Shown here: positions 37,465 to 47,052 of the stretch, one piece after another | How the letters are laid out: every line of letters starts with the position of its first letter | Numbering within the stretch: the first letter of the stretch is position 1 | NCBI RefSeq assembly: GCF_012062845.1 | Contig: NZ_WWNB01000002.1 | Coordinates: forward strand, 124,001-188,000 | From: Halomonas salinarum | GTDB taxonomy: Bacteria > Pseudomonadota > Gammaproteobacteria > Pseudomonadales > Halomonadaceae | DNA length: 64,000 bases | Reading direction: 5' to 3' | The notes under the pieces: generated by a model | Database searches by the model: none | Seen by the model: the letters and a program-made list of their open reading frames with translations, nothing else | Told to the model about the DNA's origin: nothing | Translations under genes and position numbers: made by a program

Positions 37465-38415
37465 ATGTTTCGTCGTCTGCGAGAAGATATCAACAGCGTG
37501 TTTGCCCGAGACCCGGCGGCACGTAACTTCCTTGAAGTGCTGACCAACTACCCGGGCCTGCATGCCCTGCTGGCACACCGGATGAGCCACTGGCTGTGGC
37601 AGAAGAACTGCAAGTGGCTGGCACGCAGCCTGTCGCAGCTGTTTCGCGTGCTGACCGGCATCGAGATTCACCCCGGCGCCACCATCGGCCGGCGCTTCTT
37701 CATCGACCACGGCATGGGCGTGGTGATCGGCGAGACGGCCCAGGTCGGCGACGACGTGACCCTCTATCAGGGCGTGACCCTGGGCGGCACCAGCTGGCAC
37801 AAGGGCAAGCGTCACCCGACCCTTGAAGACGGCGTGATCGTCGGCGCCGGCGCCAAGATACTTGGCCCCTTCACGGTGGGCGCGGGTGCCAAGATCGGCT
37901 CCAACGCGGTGATCACCAAGGAGGTGCCGGCCGGTGCCACCGTGGTCGGCATTCCCGGCAAGATCGTCAAGCGCGAGGAACCCGACAGCGAAGACCTCCC
38001 CAATGTCGATCCGGCCCGCCGCGAAGCCATGCGCGAGAAGTTCGGCTTCGACGCCTACGGCGTCAGCCAGGACATGCCCGACCCGGTGGCACGTTCGATG
38101 CAGGCGATGCTCGATCACATGCATGCCGTCGACGGCCGCATCGAGCAAATGTGCGAGACCCTTCGCCAGCTCGACAACAGCTACCGTGCCGGCCAGCTGC
38201 CTGAACTGCGCGACGAAGATTTCGCCGGCGTACTCGCCGATGTCGATAGCTGCTGCCCGTCGCTCGACGACGATAGCAGTCACAATGGCCGGTCAGGCGA
38301 TAAGAGTGGCGACAAGAGTGGCGACAAACCCGGCAAAGGCGCGGGCAAAAATACCCACCAAGGGGATGGCGCCAAAGAGGAAGCCCCCCGCAAGGAGGGT
38401 AGCGGCAGTTCCTGA
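37465..38415 (+). CDS. cysE: Serine O-acetyltransferase CysE with extended C-terminal tail
   Basis: Forms O-acetylserine from serine and acetyl-CoA, the first step of cysteine synthesis. The left-handed beta-helix hexapeptide repeats are clear ([60 protein letters not shown]), with the catalytic His in the DHGMG motif. The short N-terminal domain is the EpsC/NifP type. After about residue 255 comes a hydrophilic, lineage-specific tail with a CysCys pair, three SGDK repeats and a Lys/Gly-rich end. The location between trmJ and iscR-iscS, which consumes cysteine, is functionally sensible. Confidence 0.94.
   Translation: MFRRLREDINSVFARDPAARNFLEVLTNYPGLHALLAHRMSHWLWQKNCKWLARSLSQLFRVLTGIEIHPGATIGRRFFIDHGMGVVIGETAQVGDDVTLYQGVTLGGTSWHKGKRHPTLEDGVIVGAGAKILGPFTVGAGAKIGSNAVITKEVPAGATVVGIPGKIVKREEPDSEDLPNVDPARREAMREKFGFDAYGVSQDMPDPVARSMQAMLDHMHAVDGRIEQMCETLRQLDNSYRAGQLPELRDEDFAGVLADVDSCCPSLDDDSSHNGRSGDKSGDKSGDKPGKGAGKNTHQGDGAKEEAPRKEGSGSS
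38293..38328 (+). repeat. Three tandem 12-bp repeats in the cysE tail
   Basis: Three adjacent 12-bp units, the last two AGTGGCGACAA plus G or A, each encode Ser-Gly-Asp-Lys in the C-terminal tail of CysE. Copies two and three differ by one base, suggesting fairly recent slippage. Confidence 0.75.
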
Positions 38416-38450
38416 ACACGAGGCGGCTTCCGCGTTCTGCTGGATGCCTA

Positions 38451-38475
38451 ATTGTTGACCGCGATACTCGGGTTT
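38451..38475 (+). promoter_or_regulatory. Candidate type 1 IscR binding site
   Basis: The 25-bp segment contains TTGAC and ACTCGGG halves and agrees with the published E. coli type 1 IscR consensus (ATASYYGACTRWWWYAGTCRRSTAT) at about 18 positions by eye. It overlaps the -35 of the iscR promoter, the position expected for [2Fe-2S]-IscR autorepression. Confidence 0.55.
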
Positions 38476-38483
38476 CTCATAAT
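38455..38483 (+). promoter_or_regulatory. Sigma-70 promoter of iscR
   Basis: TTGACC (38455-38460), a 17-bp spacer and CATAAT (38478-38483) lie about 70 bp upstream of the iscR ATG and overlap the candidate IscR operator. Confidence 0.65.
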
Positions 38484-38554
38484 GACGGTTTAGCGACCAC
38501 CCTTTGACCTGCCGCGGGCGGGTCTGTCCTCGACCCAATGCGTGCGACACTTCT

Positions 38555-39034
38555 ATGCGCTTGACCACGAAAGGACGCTACGCCGTCACTGCGATGCTTG
38601 ATCTGGCGATGAATGGCGCCGCTGCGCCCACGAGCCTTGCCGACATTTCCAAGCGCCAGGAGATATCGCTTTCCTATCTGGAGCAGCTGTTCTCGCGGCT
38701 GCGCCGTGCCGGCCTGGTCAAGAGTGTGCGTGGCCCCGGCGGTGGCTATCTATTATCGGGCGACCCCGTGGATATCTCGGTGGCTCGGGTCATCGATGCG
38801 GTCAATGAGTCAGTGGATGCCACTCGCTGTCAGGGACTATCCGACTGCCAGCAGGGCGATACCTGCCTGACGCATCACCTGTGGTGCGACCTTTCCAAGG
38901 AAATATACGGCTTTCTCGACGGCATTAGCCTCGGCGAGCTGGTCAAGCGCCACGAGGTCAAGGATATCGCAAAGCGCCAGCGTCTGCGTGCCGACGAGGA
39001 CACTATCGCCGTGTCGTCGCCGACGGCGCCCTAA
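38555..39034 (+). CDS. iscR: Fe-S cluster assembly transcriptional regulator IscR
   Basis: A 159-aa Rrf2-family regulator that senses [2Fe-2S] supply and represses the isc operon when loaded. The wHTH ([20 protein letters not shown]) is followed by the ligands Cys92, Cys98, Cys104 and His107 in [18 protein letters not shown], exactly the E. coli positions. The start at 38555 ([15 protein letters not shown]) is the family start; the open frame upstream is ignored. It heads iscR-iscS-iscA, with 29 bp to iscS, and has its own promoter overlapped by a candidate IscR site. Confidence 0.96.
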   Translation: MRLTTKGRYAVTAMLDLAMNGAAAPTSLADISKRQEISLSYLEQLFSRLRRAGLVKSVRGPGGGYLLSGDPVDISVARVIDAVNESVDATRCQGLSDCQQGDTCLTHHLWCDLSKEIYGFLDGISLGELVKRHEVKDIAKRQRLRADEDTIAVSSPTAP

Positions 39035-39063
39035 CCCCGTATCCTCACTGTTATCGGATTACC

Positions 39064-40212
39064 ATGAGCGCTCCCGTCTATCTCGATTATGCTGCCACCA
39101 CCCCCGTCGATCCCCGGATCGCGGAGATCATGGCGCGTCACCTGACCATGGATGGCACCTTCGCCAACCCGGCGTCGCGCAGCCATATCGCCGGCTGGCT
39201 AGCCGAGCAGGCGGTCGAGGGGGCGCGTCGTCAGGTCGCCGACTTGATCGGCGCGGACCCGCGGGAGATCGTCTGGACCAGTGGTGCCACCGAGGCCGAC
39301 AACCTGGCGCTGATCGGTTTCATGCGGGCCAATCGTGCCCGGGGGCGTCATATGGTGACCTCGATCATCGAGCACAAGGCGGTGGTCGATACCGCCAAGG
39401 CGCTCGAGGCGGAAGGCGTCGAGGTGACCTGGCTAACGCCGGGTGCCGATGGCCGAATTACCCCCGATCAGCTGACCGATGCCATGCGCGAGGACACCGC
39501 ACTGGTGTCGCTGATGGCGGTCAACAATGAGCTGGGCACCATCAATGATCTGGCCGCGCTGTCCGAGGTCGTGCATGCCCATGGGGCGAGCTTCCATGTC
39601 GATGGCGCCCAGGCTCCCGGTAAACTGCCGATTGACGTCACCGCCATGGGTATCGACCTGCTGTCGCTGTCGGCCCACAAGGCCTATGGCCCGAAAGGCA
39701 TCGGCGCGCTCTATGTGAAGCGCGATGCAAACCTGCGCATCGAGGCGCTGATCCACGGTGGCGGTCACGAGCGCGGCATGCGCTCGGGCACCCTGCCGAC
39801 CCACCAGATCGTCGGCATGGGGGAAGCCTTTGCCCAGGCAGCAAGCGAAGGTGAGGCCGACCGCGCCCATGCAAGCGCCCTGCAGCAACGCTTCCTCGAT
39901 GGTCTTGAAGGCCTCGAGGGCATGCACTGCAACACCGACACCCGGGTATCGGTACCGCACATCATCAACCTGGCCTTCAGTGGCCTGGACGGCGAGTCGC
40001 TGCTGATGGCGCTGCGAGGCCTGGCGATATCCACAGGCTCCGCCTGCAACTCTGCAAGCGTCGAACCGTCTTATGTATTGAAAGGCATCGGCGTTCCCAG
40101 GCCTCAAGCCCTGGCCTCGCTGCGTTTCAGCGTCGGCCGCTTCACCACCGAGGCGGATATCGACACGGCCATCGCCGAACTGCGGCATGCAGTGCCGGCG
40201 CTGAGACGCTAA
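39064..40212 (+). CDS. iscS: Cysteine desulfurase IscS, C-terminally short
   Basis: PLP enzyme that takes sulfur from cysteine for Fe-S clusters and tRNA thiolation. The PLP lysine K206 (SLSAHKAYGPKG), His104 and the persulfide-forming Cys328 (STGSACNSASVEPSYVL) sit at the same numbers as in E. coli IscS. The protein is 382 aa, about 22 shorter than E. coli, because it ends at AIAELRHAVPALRR and lacks the C-terminal segment that contacts the scaffold IscU. No iscU gene follows; iscA is next. It may donate sulfur to a different scaffold or mainly to tRNA modification. Confidence 0.93.
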   Translation: MSAPVYLDYAATTPVDPRIAEIMARHLTMDGTFANPASRSHIAGWLAEQAVEGARRQVADLIGADPREIVWTSGATEADNLALIGFMRANRARGRHMVTSIIEHKAVVDTAKALEAEGVEVTWLTPGADGRITPDQLTDAMREDTALVSLMAVNNELGTINDLAALSEVVHAHGASFHVDGAQAPGKLPIDVTAMGIDLLSLSAHKAYGPKGIGALYVKRDANLRIEALIHGGGHERGMRSGTLPTHQIVGMGEAFAQAASEGEADRAHASALQQRFLDGLEGLEGMHCNTDTRVSVPHIINLAFSGLDGESLLMALRGLAISTGSACNSASVEPSYVLKGIGVPRPQALASLRFSVGRFTTEADIDTAIAELRHAVPALRR

Positions 40213-40297
40213 CGTTATCAAGGAAAGCTCGCTTTCCGTCTGCCCTGCGTACCCTTTGCACTCCCACGCACCCGACACCTTCAAGGAGGCTCGCACC

Positions 40298-40624
40298 ATG
40301 GCCCATCTTTCGATCACTCCCGCCGCCGCCAGCCAAATCCGTCAGGTGCTCGACGAGCGCGGCCACGGCCTCGGCCTGCGCGTTTCGGTCAAGCCGAGCG
40401 GCTGCTCCGGTTACAGCTATGTGCTGGACTTTGCCGATGAACAAGCCGCCGAAGACGTCAGCTTCAAGGAGCATGGCGTGGCGGTCTATGTCGCGCCCGA
40501 AGCCCTGGAAATGCTCGACGGCAGCGAAGTCGACTATGTCTCGGAAGGCCTCAACCGTTTCTTCCGTTTCAACAATCCCAACGTCAAGGATGAGTGCGGC
40601 TGCGGCGAAAGCTTCACGGTCTGA
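40298..40624 (+). CDS. iscA: A-type Fe-S carrier protein IscA
   Basis: A 108-aa HesB/IscA-family protein that binds iron or Fe-S clusters and passes them to apoproteins. The three conserved cysteines are Cys36 (PSGCSGYSYVLDF), Cys100 and Cys102 (NVKDECGCGESFTV), as in IscA. AAGGAGG precedes the ATG. In E. coli iscA is followed by hscB, hscA and fdx. Here the next gene is ndk, after a 316-bp gap with its own promoter, so the isc unit stops at this gene. Confidence 0.94.
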   Translation: MAHLSITPAAASQIRQVLDERGHGLGLRVSVKPSGCSGYSYVLDFADEQAAEDVSFKEHGVAVYVAPEALEMLDGSEVDYVSEGLNRFFRFNNPNVKDECGCGESFTV

Positions 40625-40940
40625 GACGCGTCTTAGCCCGAAGCCGACCATGAGCCGTTCCTGAGCCGTCCATGGAAAATGTGGGTGGCCACGACAGCGA
40701 CTCCCTGACGCCCTTGCGGCCAGCGCGTCCCCCGGCGTGATGGCCGGCAAGGGCGAGTTGGTCAAAGATTGTCCCTCGCGGACTTCCGGCGTTATAATCC
40801 GCGCCTCATCGGCCGCCGAGCGCGGTGGATCCACGATTTTCGACGCGCCGCCCGTGGCATGCACGTTCCAGTGTCGCCGCGGGCGGCGCGCCGTCCTATG
40901 AAGTTCCTGACGCTTCCAACACCTTACGGAGACCTGCCCC
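40625..40940. other. Intergenic region between iscA and ndk
   Basis: A 316-bp gap where E. coli carries hscB-hscA-fdx and further genes. I see no remnant of those genes in any frame. It contains a good ndk promoter at 40769-40798 and GC-rich sequence without an obvious terminator. Confidence 0.6.
40769..40798 (+). promoter_or_regulatory. Sigma-70 promoter of ndk
   Basis: TTGTCC (40769-40774), an 18-bp spacer and a perfect TATAAT (40793-40798) lie about 140 bp upstream of ndk. Confidence 0.6.
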
Positions 40941-41369
40941 ATGGCTACCGAACGCACGCTGTCCATCATCAAGCCCGATGCCGTTGCCAAGAACGTGATC
41001 GGCGAGATCTACACTCGCTTCGAAAACGCAGGCCTCAAGATCGTCGCTGCCAAGATGATCCATCTCTCTCAGGAGAAGGCCGAAGGTTTCTACGCCGAAC
41101 ACAAGGAACGCCCCTTCTTCGGCGCCCTGACCGGCTTCATGACCTCCGGTCCGGTCATGGTTCAGGTGCTCGAAGGCGAGAACGCCATCGCCATCAACCG
41201 TGACCTGATGGGTCCGACCAACCCGAAAGAAGCCGAAGCCGGCACCATCCGCGGCGATTTCGCCGAGTCCATCGATGCCAACGCGGCTCATGGCTCTGAC
41301 TCTGCCGAGTCCGCTGAGCGCGAAGTGGCCTACTTCTTCGGCGCCGACGAGATCTGCCCGCGCGGCTGA
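40941..41369 (+). CDS. ndk: Nucleoside diphosphate kinase Ndk
   Basis: A 142-aa kinase that balances nucleoside triphosphate pools by phosphotransfer through a phosphohistidine. The N-terminal [20 protein letters not shown] and the catalytic His117 in [20 protein letters not shown] are complete, and the length is that of E. coli Ndk (143 aa). CGGAG lies upstream of the ATG. It starts the ndk-rlmN-pilF-rodZ-ispG-hisS run conserved in gammaproteobacteria. Confidence 0.97.
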   Translation: MATERTLSIIKPDAVAKNVIGEIYTRFENAGLKIVAAKMIHLSQEKAEGFYAEHKERPFFGALTGFMTSGPVMVQVLEGENAIAINRDLMGPTNPKEAEAGTIRGDFAESIDANAAHGSDSAESAEREVAYFFGADEICPRG

Positions 41370-41423
41370 TAGCGTCTCCACGCGGGGGGCTTGGCCTCCC
41401 GCGTACCGCCCACCGACCCCGCG

Positions 41424-42572
41424 ATGCCCACCATGACTGCCACGACTGTCACGACCGATACCCCGACCCGCACCAATCTGCTCGGCATGTCCCGAGAGCA
41501 GATGGAATCCTTCTTCCTGTCCATCGGTGAGAAGAAGTTCCGCGCCGCCCAGCTGATGAAGTGGATTCATCAGGAAGGCTGTGACGACTTCTCCGCCATG
41601 ACCAACCTCTCCAAGGCCCTGCGAGAACGCCTGGCAGAGGTGGCCGAAATCCGTGGCCCCGGTGTGGTCTATGAAGGCACCTCCAGCGACGGCACCCGCA
41701 AGTGGGTACTCGAGGTCGAGGACGGCAGCTACGTGGAAACCGTGCTGATCCCGGCCGAGAACGGCAAGCGCCGCACCCTGTGCGTGTCCTCGCAGGTCGG
41801 CTGTTCGCTTGACTGCAGTTTCTGCTCGACCGGCAAGCAGGGCTTCCAGCGCAACCTCACCCCCGCTGAGATCATCGGCCAGGTGTGGGTGGCTCAGCGC
41901 AGCGTGGGGCCGCGTCGCGACACCGCCAATCGTCCGGTCACCAACGTGGTGATGATGGGCATGGGCGAGCCGCTGATGAACTACGATGCCGTCCTGCCGG
42001 CGATGAAGCTGATGCTCGACGACAACGGCTACGGCCTGTCCAAGCGTCGCGTCACCTTGTCGACCTCAGGCGTGGTGCCGAAGATCGACCAGCTTGGCGA
42101 CGACATCGACGTGAGCCTGGCCATTTCGCTGCACGCCGCCACCGACGACCTGCGCAGTGAACTGGTACCGCTCAACCGCAAGTACAACATTCGTTCGCTG
42201 ATCGATGCCTGCAAACGTTACCTCGCCAAGTGCGATGACACGCGCATCATCACCATCGAGTACACCCTGATCAAGGACGTCAATGACCAGCAGGAGCATG
42301 CCGAACAGCTTGCCGCTCTGCTCGACGAATTGCCGTGCAAGATCAACCTGATTCCGTTCAACCCGTTCCCGCATTCGGGCTACGAGAAGCCGTCACGCAA
42401 CCAGACGATGCGCTTCCAGCAGTGGCTCTACGAACTGGGCTATACCGCCCCGGTGCGCAGCACCCGCGGCGATGACATCGATGCCGCTTGCGGCCAGCTG
42501 GTGGGTCGAGTCAAAGACCGCACCAAGCGCCATGAACGCTACATCCAGTCGATCCAGATCGACGCCGACTGA
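41424..42572 (+). CDS. rlmN: Dual-specificity rRNA/tRNA adenine-C2 methyltransferase RlmN
   Basis: Radical SAM enzyme that methylates C2 of A2503 in 23S rRNA and A37 in some tRNAs. The [4Fe-4S] motif CSLDCSFC is in [20 protein letters not shown], and the methyl-carrying Cys is in [14 protein letters not shown]. The product is 382 aa from the ATG at 41424. An ATG at 41433 and a TTG at 41391 are alternatives, and none has a clear ribosome site. It is 54 bp after ndk, as in E. coli. Confidence 0.95.
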   Translation: MPTMTATTVTTDTPTRTNLLGMSREQMESFFLSIGEKKFRAAQLMKWIHQEGCDDFSAMTNLSKALRERLAEVAEIRGPGVVYEGTSSDGTRKWVLEVEDGSYVETVLIPAENGKRRTLCVSSQVGCSLDCSFCSTGKQGFQRNLTPAEIIGQVWVAQRSVGPRRDTANRPVTNVVMMGMGEPLMNYDAVLPAMKLMLDDNGYGLSKRRVTLSTSGVVPKIDQLGDDIDVSLAISLHAATDDLRSELVPLNRKYNIRSLIDACKRYLAKCDDTRIITIEYTLIKDVNDQQEHAEQLAALLDELPCKINLIPFNPFPHSGYEKPSRNQTMRFQQWLYELGYTAPVRSTRGDDIDAACGQLVGRVKDRTKRHERYIQSIQIDAD

Positions 42573-42702
42573 CGCCTGGGGTGCGCTTGACTTCAATCAG
42601 GCAGAACGCTTTGATGGACAAGCCTTATCGGCCACGCTGGCACCTCATGTGCTGTGGCCGACCGTCACCCGGATCGCTTCCATCATGCCGCAAGAGATGC
42701 TC

Positions 42703-43467
42703 ATGAACCCTCATCACCGTCGTCCGGCAAGAACCGGACGGGGTGCCCTGATTACCACGCTACTCTGCGTGGTGTGGCTGGGTGGTTGTGCAACTCCAGC
42801 GGCGCAGCAACCTGATCAGGACGGCTCCGCCGAGGCGTATACGCGCCTCGGGACGGCCTATCTCGAGCGCAATAACCTGCCGCGCGCCACACGTGCCCTG
42901 AGCCGAGCGCTGGATGTCGCACCCAATGATCCCGAGGCGCTGCAGGCCATGGCGATGATTTTCCAGCGCCAGGGCGAGACATCCATGGCCAATGACTACT
43001 TTCGGCGCGCGCTGGACGCTGACCCCGGCTTGACCCGGGCACGCAACAATTTCGCTGCCTTCCTGTATGCTCAGGGGCAGACTCGCGAAGCCTGCGATCA
43101 GCTGGCTCTGGCCAGCGAAGACACACAATATGCCAATCGCGCCCAGCTATTTGCCAATCTGGGCCAGTGCCAGCGCGACCTTGGGAACATGGCAGAGGCG
43201 CGTGAGGCCTTGAAACGCGCCAAGGCCATCAACCCGCGTCGCCCCAGAAGCTATCTGCTGCTGGCACAGCTTGAATACGCGCAGGGACACCAAACCCGTG
43301 CGTGGGACAACATTCAGGCGCACATGCGCCTGACAGGCATTACGCAGGAGAACCTGACGCTGGCGCGCGACATCGCTCTCGCCAGAGGCGATACCGAGCA
43401 GGCCGATTTCTACGCCCGCCAGCTCACGTCATCGGCTTCTCCGGACGGGTCCCTTGGCACACCCTGA
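42703..43467 (+). CDS. pilF: Type IV pilus biogenesis/stability lipoprotein PilF (PilW)
   Basis: A 254-aa lipoprotein with tetratricopeptide repeats that helps assemble the PilQ secretin. The signal sequence ends in the lipobox LGGC (Cys29 as the lipidated residue). About six TPR-like units follow (AYTRLGTAYLERNNLPRATR, ALDVAPNDPEALQAMAMIFQ, ARNNFAAFLYAQGQTREACD). AAGAGA precedes the ATG at 42703; ATGs at 42697 and 42685 are also possible. It lies between rlmN and rodZ, the standard position of pilF. Confidence 0.9.
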   Translation: MNPHHRRPARTGRGALITTLLCVVWLGGCATPAAQQPDQDGSAEAYTRLGTAYLERNNLPRATRALSRALDVAPNDPEALQAMAMIFQRQGETSMANDYFRRALDADPGLTRARNNFAAFLYAQGQTREACDQLALASEDTQYANRAQLFANLGQCQRDLGNMAEAREALKRAKAINPRRPRSYLLLAQLEYAQGHQTRAWDNIQAHMRLTGITQENLTLARDIALARGDTEQADFYARQLTSSASPDGSLGTP

Positions 43468-43497
43468 CAACCGATTCTCGATCAAGGATGCTCAGTC

Positions 43498-44520
43498 ATG
43501 AGCGACATGCACGATAACGACAGCATCGATACGGCCCGCCCGTCATCTCCCGGTGACATCCTGCGCGGCGAGCGTGAAAATCAGGGACTTTCCTTGGACG
43601 AGGTCGCCTCGTCCCTGAACCTGCGCCCGGCCGTGGTCACGGGTCTTGAAAAGGACGACTACGAGCAGGTGCCGGTGGAAGCCTACCGTCGCGGTTACCT
43701 GCGCGCCTATGCCCGCCTGCTGGGCATCGACGAAACAGGCGTGCTGGACGCCTACCGGGCTGCCAACGGCGGCGTGACCGAGACCGAGCGTCGCGTGACA
43801 CCGGTCAGGACGGCCAAGCCACCCTCGCGACTGGGTGCCTGGCTGTTCAAGCTGGTCACCCTGTTGGTGATCCTGGGTCTTATCGGCCTGACGCTGCTGT
43901 GGTGGCAGAGCCGCGACGGCAGTGGCCTGCCCGGCATTGGCGACAACGAGCCGGTGGCCGTGGACACCCTGGACGGCACCGCCGTGACCGATGGGTCGAC
44001 CTCGCAAAACCCGACCGACAGCGACACAAGCGCCGAATCCGGAGACATGCCGCCGTTGCCCGACGAGGACAGCGACATGGGGCTGACGGATAGCCAGAAC
44101 GACGCTCAGAACGCGAGCCAGGATACCGGCACAAGCGCCTCGGATGCCGGTCAGTCAGCCAGCGATGCCACATCCAACGAGGCGGGCAGCGATGTCGCTC
44201 AGGCGGATAGCGCCGCTTCCAGCGACACGCAGAGCACCGACGGTGCCGACACGGCCTCGACCGAGAGCGACGCCGGCCCCGCCGTACTGGAACTGACCTT
44301 CAACGAGCAGTCCTGGACCGAAATCTTCGATGCCAACGACGAGCGCATCTTCGTTGGCCTGCAGTCAGCCGGCAGCACCGCCCGTGCCGAAGGCGTACCG
44401 CCCTTCCGCCTGACCGTCGGCAACGCCAGCGGCGTCGAAATGCGCTACCGGGGCGAGACCGTCGATCTGACGGAGTATGCCGGCAGCAACAATGTCGCCC
44501 GCTTCAGCCTAGGAGAATGA
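43498..44520 (+). CDS. rodZ: Cytoskeleton protein RodZ
   Basis: A 340-aa bitopic inner-membrane protein that links MreB to the cell wall elongation machinery. An N-terminal Xre-type HTH (about 16-75; GDILRGERENQGLSLDEVAS, YRRGYLRAYARLLGIDE) is followed by one TM helix (about 118-138; LFKLVTLLVILGLIGLTLLW), a long Ser/Asp/Thr/Ala-rich acidic linker (about 150-265) and a C-terminal DUF4115 domain (LELTFNEQSWTEIFDANDER). The linker is unusually acidic, as expected for a halophile. The stop lies 6 bp before ispG. Confidence 0.93.
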   Translation: MSDMHDNDSIDTARPSSPGDILRGERENQGLSLDEVASSLNLRPAVVTGLEKDDYEQVPVEAYRRGYLRAYARLLGIDETGVLDAYRAANGGVTETERRVTPVRTAKPPSRLGAWLFKLVTLLVILGLIGLTLLWWQSRDGSGLPGIGDNEPVAVDTLDGTAVTDGSTSQNPTDSDTSAESGDMPPLPDEDSDMGLTDSQNDAQNASQDTGTSASDAGQSASDATSNEAGSDVAQADSAASSDTQSTDGADTASTESDAGPAVLELTFNEQSWTEIFDANDERIFVGLQSAGSTARAEGVPPFRLTVGNASGVEMRYRGETVDLTEYAGSNNVARFSLGE

Positions 44521-44526
44521 TCCCGC

Positions 44527-45642
44527 ATGCACGCGCAGTCTCCCATCGTTAGACGCCGCTCACGCCAGATTCATGTCGGTAACGTACCCGTGGGCGGCGA
44601 TGCACCGATCTCGGTGCAGAGCATGACCAACACCGACACCCTGGACGTGGCCGCGACCGTCGGCCAGATTCGCCAACTCGAAGCCGCCGGCGCCGACATC
44701 GTGCGTGTCAGCGTACCGGACATGGACGCCGCCGAGGCGTTCGGGCGCATCAAGCGCGAGGTGAACGTCCCGCTGGTCGCCGACATCCACTTCGACTATA
44801 AGATCGCGCTGCGCGTCGCCGAACTCGGCGTCGACTGCCTGCGCATCAACCCCGGCAATATCGGTCGCGAAGACCGCGTACAGGCCGTGGTCAGCGCCGC
44901 ACGCGATAACGGCATTCCGATCCGCATCGGCGTCAACGCAGGTTCGCTGGAAAAGGACCTGCAGAAGAAATACGGCGAACCCACGCCTGCGGCGCTGGTC
45001 GAATCGGCGATGCGCCACATCGATCATCTTGATCGCCTCGATTTCCCCGACTTCAAGGTCAGCGTCAAGGCATCGGATGTGTTCATGGCCGTGGCCGCCT
45101 ACCGCGATCTGGCCAGCCGCATCGAGCAGCCGCTGCACCTGGGCATCACCGAGGCCGGCGGTCTGCGCTCGGGCACGGTCAAGTCATCGATCGGTCTGGG
45201 CATGCTGTTGATGGATGGCATCGGTGACACCATTCGCGTGTCGCTTGCCGCCGACCCCGTCGAAGAGATCAAGGTCGGCTTCGACATGCTCAAGAGCCTC
45301 AAGCTGCGCTCAAAGGGCATCAACTTCATCGCCTGCCCCAGCTGTTCACGGCAGAATTTCGACGTCATCGGCACCATGAACGCGCTCGAAGAGCGGCTTG
45401 AGGACGTCATGACACCGCTGGATGTCTCCGTGATCGGTTGCGTCGTCAACGGCCCGGGTGAAGCCAAGGAAACCGATGTCGGCCTGACCGGTGGCTCTCC
45501 GGCCAACCTCGTTTATCTCGACGGCAAGCCGGCCAGCAAGTTGCGTAACGATCATCTGATTGACGACCTTGAAGCGCTGATCCGTGAGCGGGTTCGCCTC
45601 AAGGAGCAGACCGAACAGGACGTCATCGCCCGGGACGCCTGA
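44527..45642 (+). CDS. ispG: 4-hydroxy-3-methylbut-2-enyl diphosphate synthase IspG
   Basis: Penultimate enzyme of the MEP isoprenoid pathway; it converts MEcPP to HMBPP using a [4Fe-4S] cluster. The 371-aa product has the cluster motif [16 protein letters not shown] and the third Cys in [17 protein letters not shown]. The N-terminal barrel starts [20 protein letters not shown], and the length matches E. coli IspG (372 aa). AGGAG from the end of rodZ serves as the ribosome site, so the two genes are probably coupled. Confidence 0.96.
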   Translation: MHAQSPIVRRRSRQIHVGNVPVGGDAPISVQSMTNTDTLDVAATVGQIRQLEAAGADIVRVSVPDMDAAEAFGRIKREVNVPLVADIHFDYKIALRVAELGVDCLRINPGNIGREDRVQAVVSAARDNGIPIRIGVNAGSLEKDLQKKYGEPTPAALVESAMRHIDHLDRLDFPDFKVSVKASDVFMAVAAYRDLASRIEQPLHLGITEAGGLRSGTVKSSIGLGMLLMDGIGDTIRVSLAADPVEEIKVGFDMLKSLKLRSKGINFIACPSCSRQNFDVIGTMNALEERLEDVMTPLDVSVIGCVVNGPGEAKETDVGLTGGSPANLVYLDGKPASKLRNDHLIDDLEALIRERVRLKEQTEQDVIARDA

Positions 45643-45669
45643 TCCCGACGCCCCCTCAAGGAGCAAGCA

Positions 45670-46986
45670 TTGAGCACGCCCGAAACAAGCAAGAAAAAAA
45701 TCCAGGCCATCCGTGGCATGAACGACCTGTTGCCGAACCAGTCGCCCCTCTGGCAGTACTTCGAGGGCCAGGTTCGGGCGCTGATGGGCCGCTACGGCTA
45801 TGACGAGATTCGCACGCCGGTGCTCGAACAGACCGCCCTGTTCAAACGCTCGATCGGCGAGGTCACCGACATCGTCGAGAAAGAGATGTACACCTTCGAG
45901 GATCGCAACGGCGACAGCCTGACCCTGCGCCCTGAAGGCACGGCGAGCTGCGTGCGCGCGGCCATGGAACAGGGCCTTTTGCACAACCAGACACAGCGTC
46001 TGTGGTACCAGGGCCCGATGTTTCGCCACGAGCGTCCCCAGAAGGGCCGCTATCGGCAGTTCCACCAGGTCGGCATCGAGACCTATGGCCTCGAAGGCCC
46101 GGACATCGACGCCGAAGTCATCCTGCTTTCCGCCCGCCTCTGGCAGCAGCTGGGCCTCGACAAGCACGTGACCCTGGAGCTGAACTCGCTGGGCTCCCTG
46201 GATGCCCGCGCCGCCTATCGCGACCTGCTGGTGGCCTACTTCAAGCAGCACATGGATGTCCTCGACGAGGACTCCCTGCGCCGTCTCGAAAGCAACCCGA
46301 TGCGCATCCTGGATTCCAAGAATCCGGCGATGGTTGATGTCATCGAGGGCGCGCCCCAGCTGTTGGACCACCTCGACGAGGCGTCCCGCACTCACTTCGA
46401 GGAGCTGACCGCGATTCTCGATGCCGCCGGCATCGGTTACGTGATCAACCCGCGCCTGGTGCGTGGTCTCGATTACTATTCGCGCACCGTCTTCGAGTGG
46501 ACCACCACCGCCCTTGGCAGCCAGGGTACCGTCTGTGCCGGCGGCCGCTACGATGGCCTGGTCGAGCAGTTGGGAGGCAAGCCGACCCCGGCGGTCGGTT
46601 TCGCGATGGGCGTCGAGCGGCTGATCCTCTTGCTCGAGACCCTTGAGCTGGTGCCCGACGAGGCTCGCCCGCCGCTGGATGTCTACATACTTGGCATGGA
46701 TGCCGCGGCGACCCGCAGCGCCCTGCTGCTCGGCGAACGCCTGCGCGGCGAGCTGCCCGAGCTGCGCGCCCAGGTGCATTGTGGCGGCGGCAGTTTCAAG
46801 AGCCAGATCAAGAAGGCAGACAAGAGCGGCGCTCGTCTCGCGCTGTTGATCGGTGAAGACGAGCTCGCCGAGAATGCCGTCACCGTCAAGTTCATGCGCG
46901 AGGACCGCGAGCAGCAGCGCCTGTCCCGCGAGACCCTCGCCGAGATGCTGCCGGCGCTGGTCGACCGGCCGCTTGGCCAAGCCTAA
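45670..46986 (+). CDS. hisS: Histidyl-tRNA synthetase HisS
   Basis: A 438-aa class II synthetase that charges tRNA-His. Motif 2 is in [21 protein letters not shown], the histidine-A motif in [13 protein letters not shown], and motif 3 in [19 protein letters not shown]; the C-terminal anticodon domain follows. The initiation codon is TTG at 45670, supported by AAGGAG 7 bp upstream and by the family start [15 protein letters not shown] shortly after. It lies 27 bp after ispG; a hairpin separates it from the next gene. Confidence 0.96.
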   Translation: MSTPETSKKKIQAIRGMNDLLPNQSPLWQYFEGQVRALMGRYGYDEIRTPVLEQTALFKRSIGEVTDIVEKEMYTFEDRNGDSLTLRPEGTASCVRAAMEQGLLHNQTQRLWYQGPMFRHERPQKGRYRQFHQVGIETYGLEGPDIDAEVILLSARLWQQLGLDKHVTLELNSLGSLDARAAYRDLLVAYFKQHMDVLDEDSLRRLESNPMRILDSKNPAMVDVIEGAPQLLDHLDEASRTHFEELTAILDAAGIGYVINPRLVRGLDYYSRTVFEWTTTALGSQGTVCAGGRYDGLVEQLGGKPTPAVGFAMGVERLILLLETLELVPDEARPPLDVYILGMDAAATRSALLLGERLRGELPELRAQVHCGGGSFKSQIKKADKSGARLALLIGEDELAENAVTVKFMREDREQQRLSRETLAEMLPALVDRPLGQA

Positions 46987-47001
46987 ACATCCATGATGCC
47001 C

Positions 47002-47030
47002 ACCCCCGCACCACCGATCGGTGCGGGGGT
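47002..47030 (+). terminator. GC-rich hairpin between hisS and yfgM
   Basis: ACCCCCGCACC pairs perfectly with GGTGCGGGGGT (11 bp) across a 7-base loop, 15 bp after the hisS stop. There is no T-tract. It could partially terminate transcription, protect the hisS 3' end, or set relative expression of yfgM-bamB-der. Confidence 0.45.
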
Positions 47031-47052
47031 CACTGACGCAAGGAGACCGCCC

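Noticed and set aside
41391-41423. TTG start for rlmN directly after ndk
   Set aside because: The extra residues do not fit the family, and the G-run before the TTG is not a convincing ribosome site; the ATG at 41424 is preferred.
45346-46980. A 544-codon open frame antisense to hisS
   Set aside because: It mirrors the hisS codon pattern in GC-rich DNA, shows no domain, and hisS is certain on the other strand.
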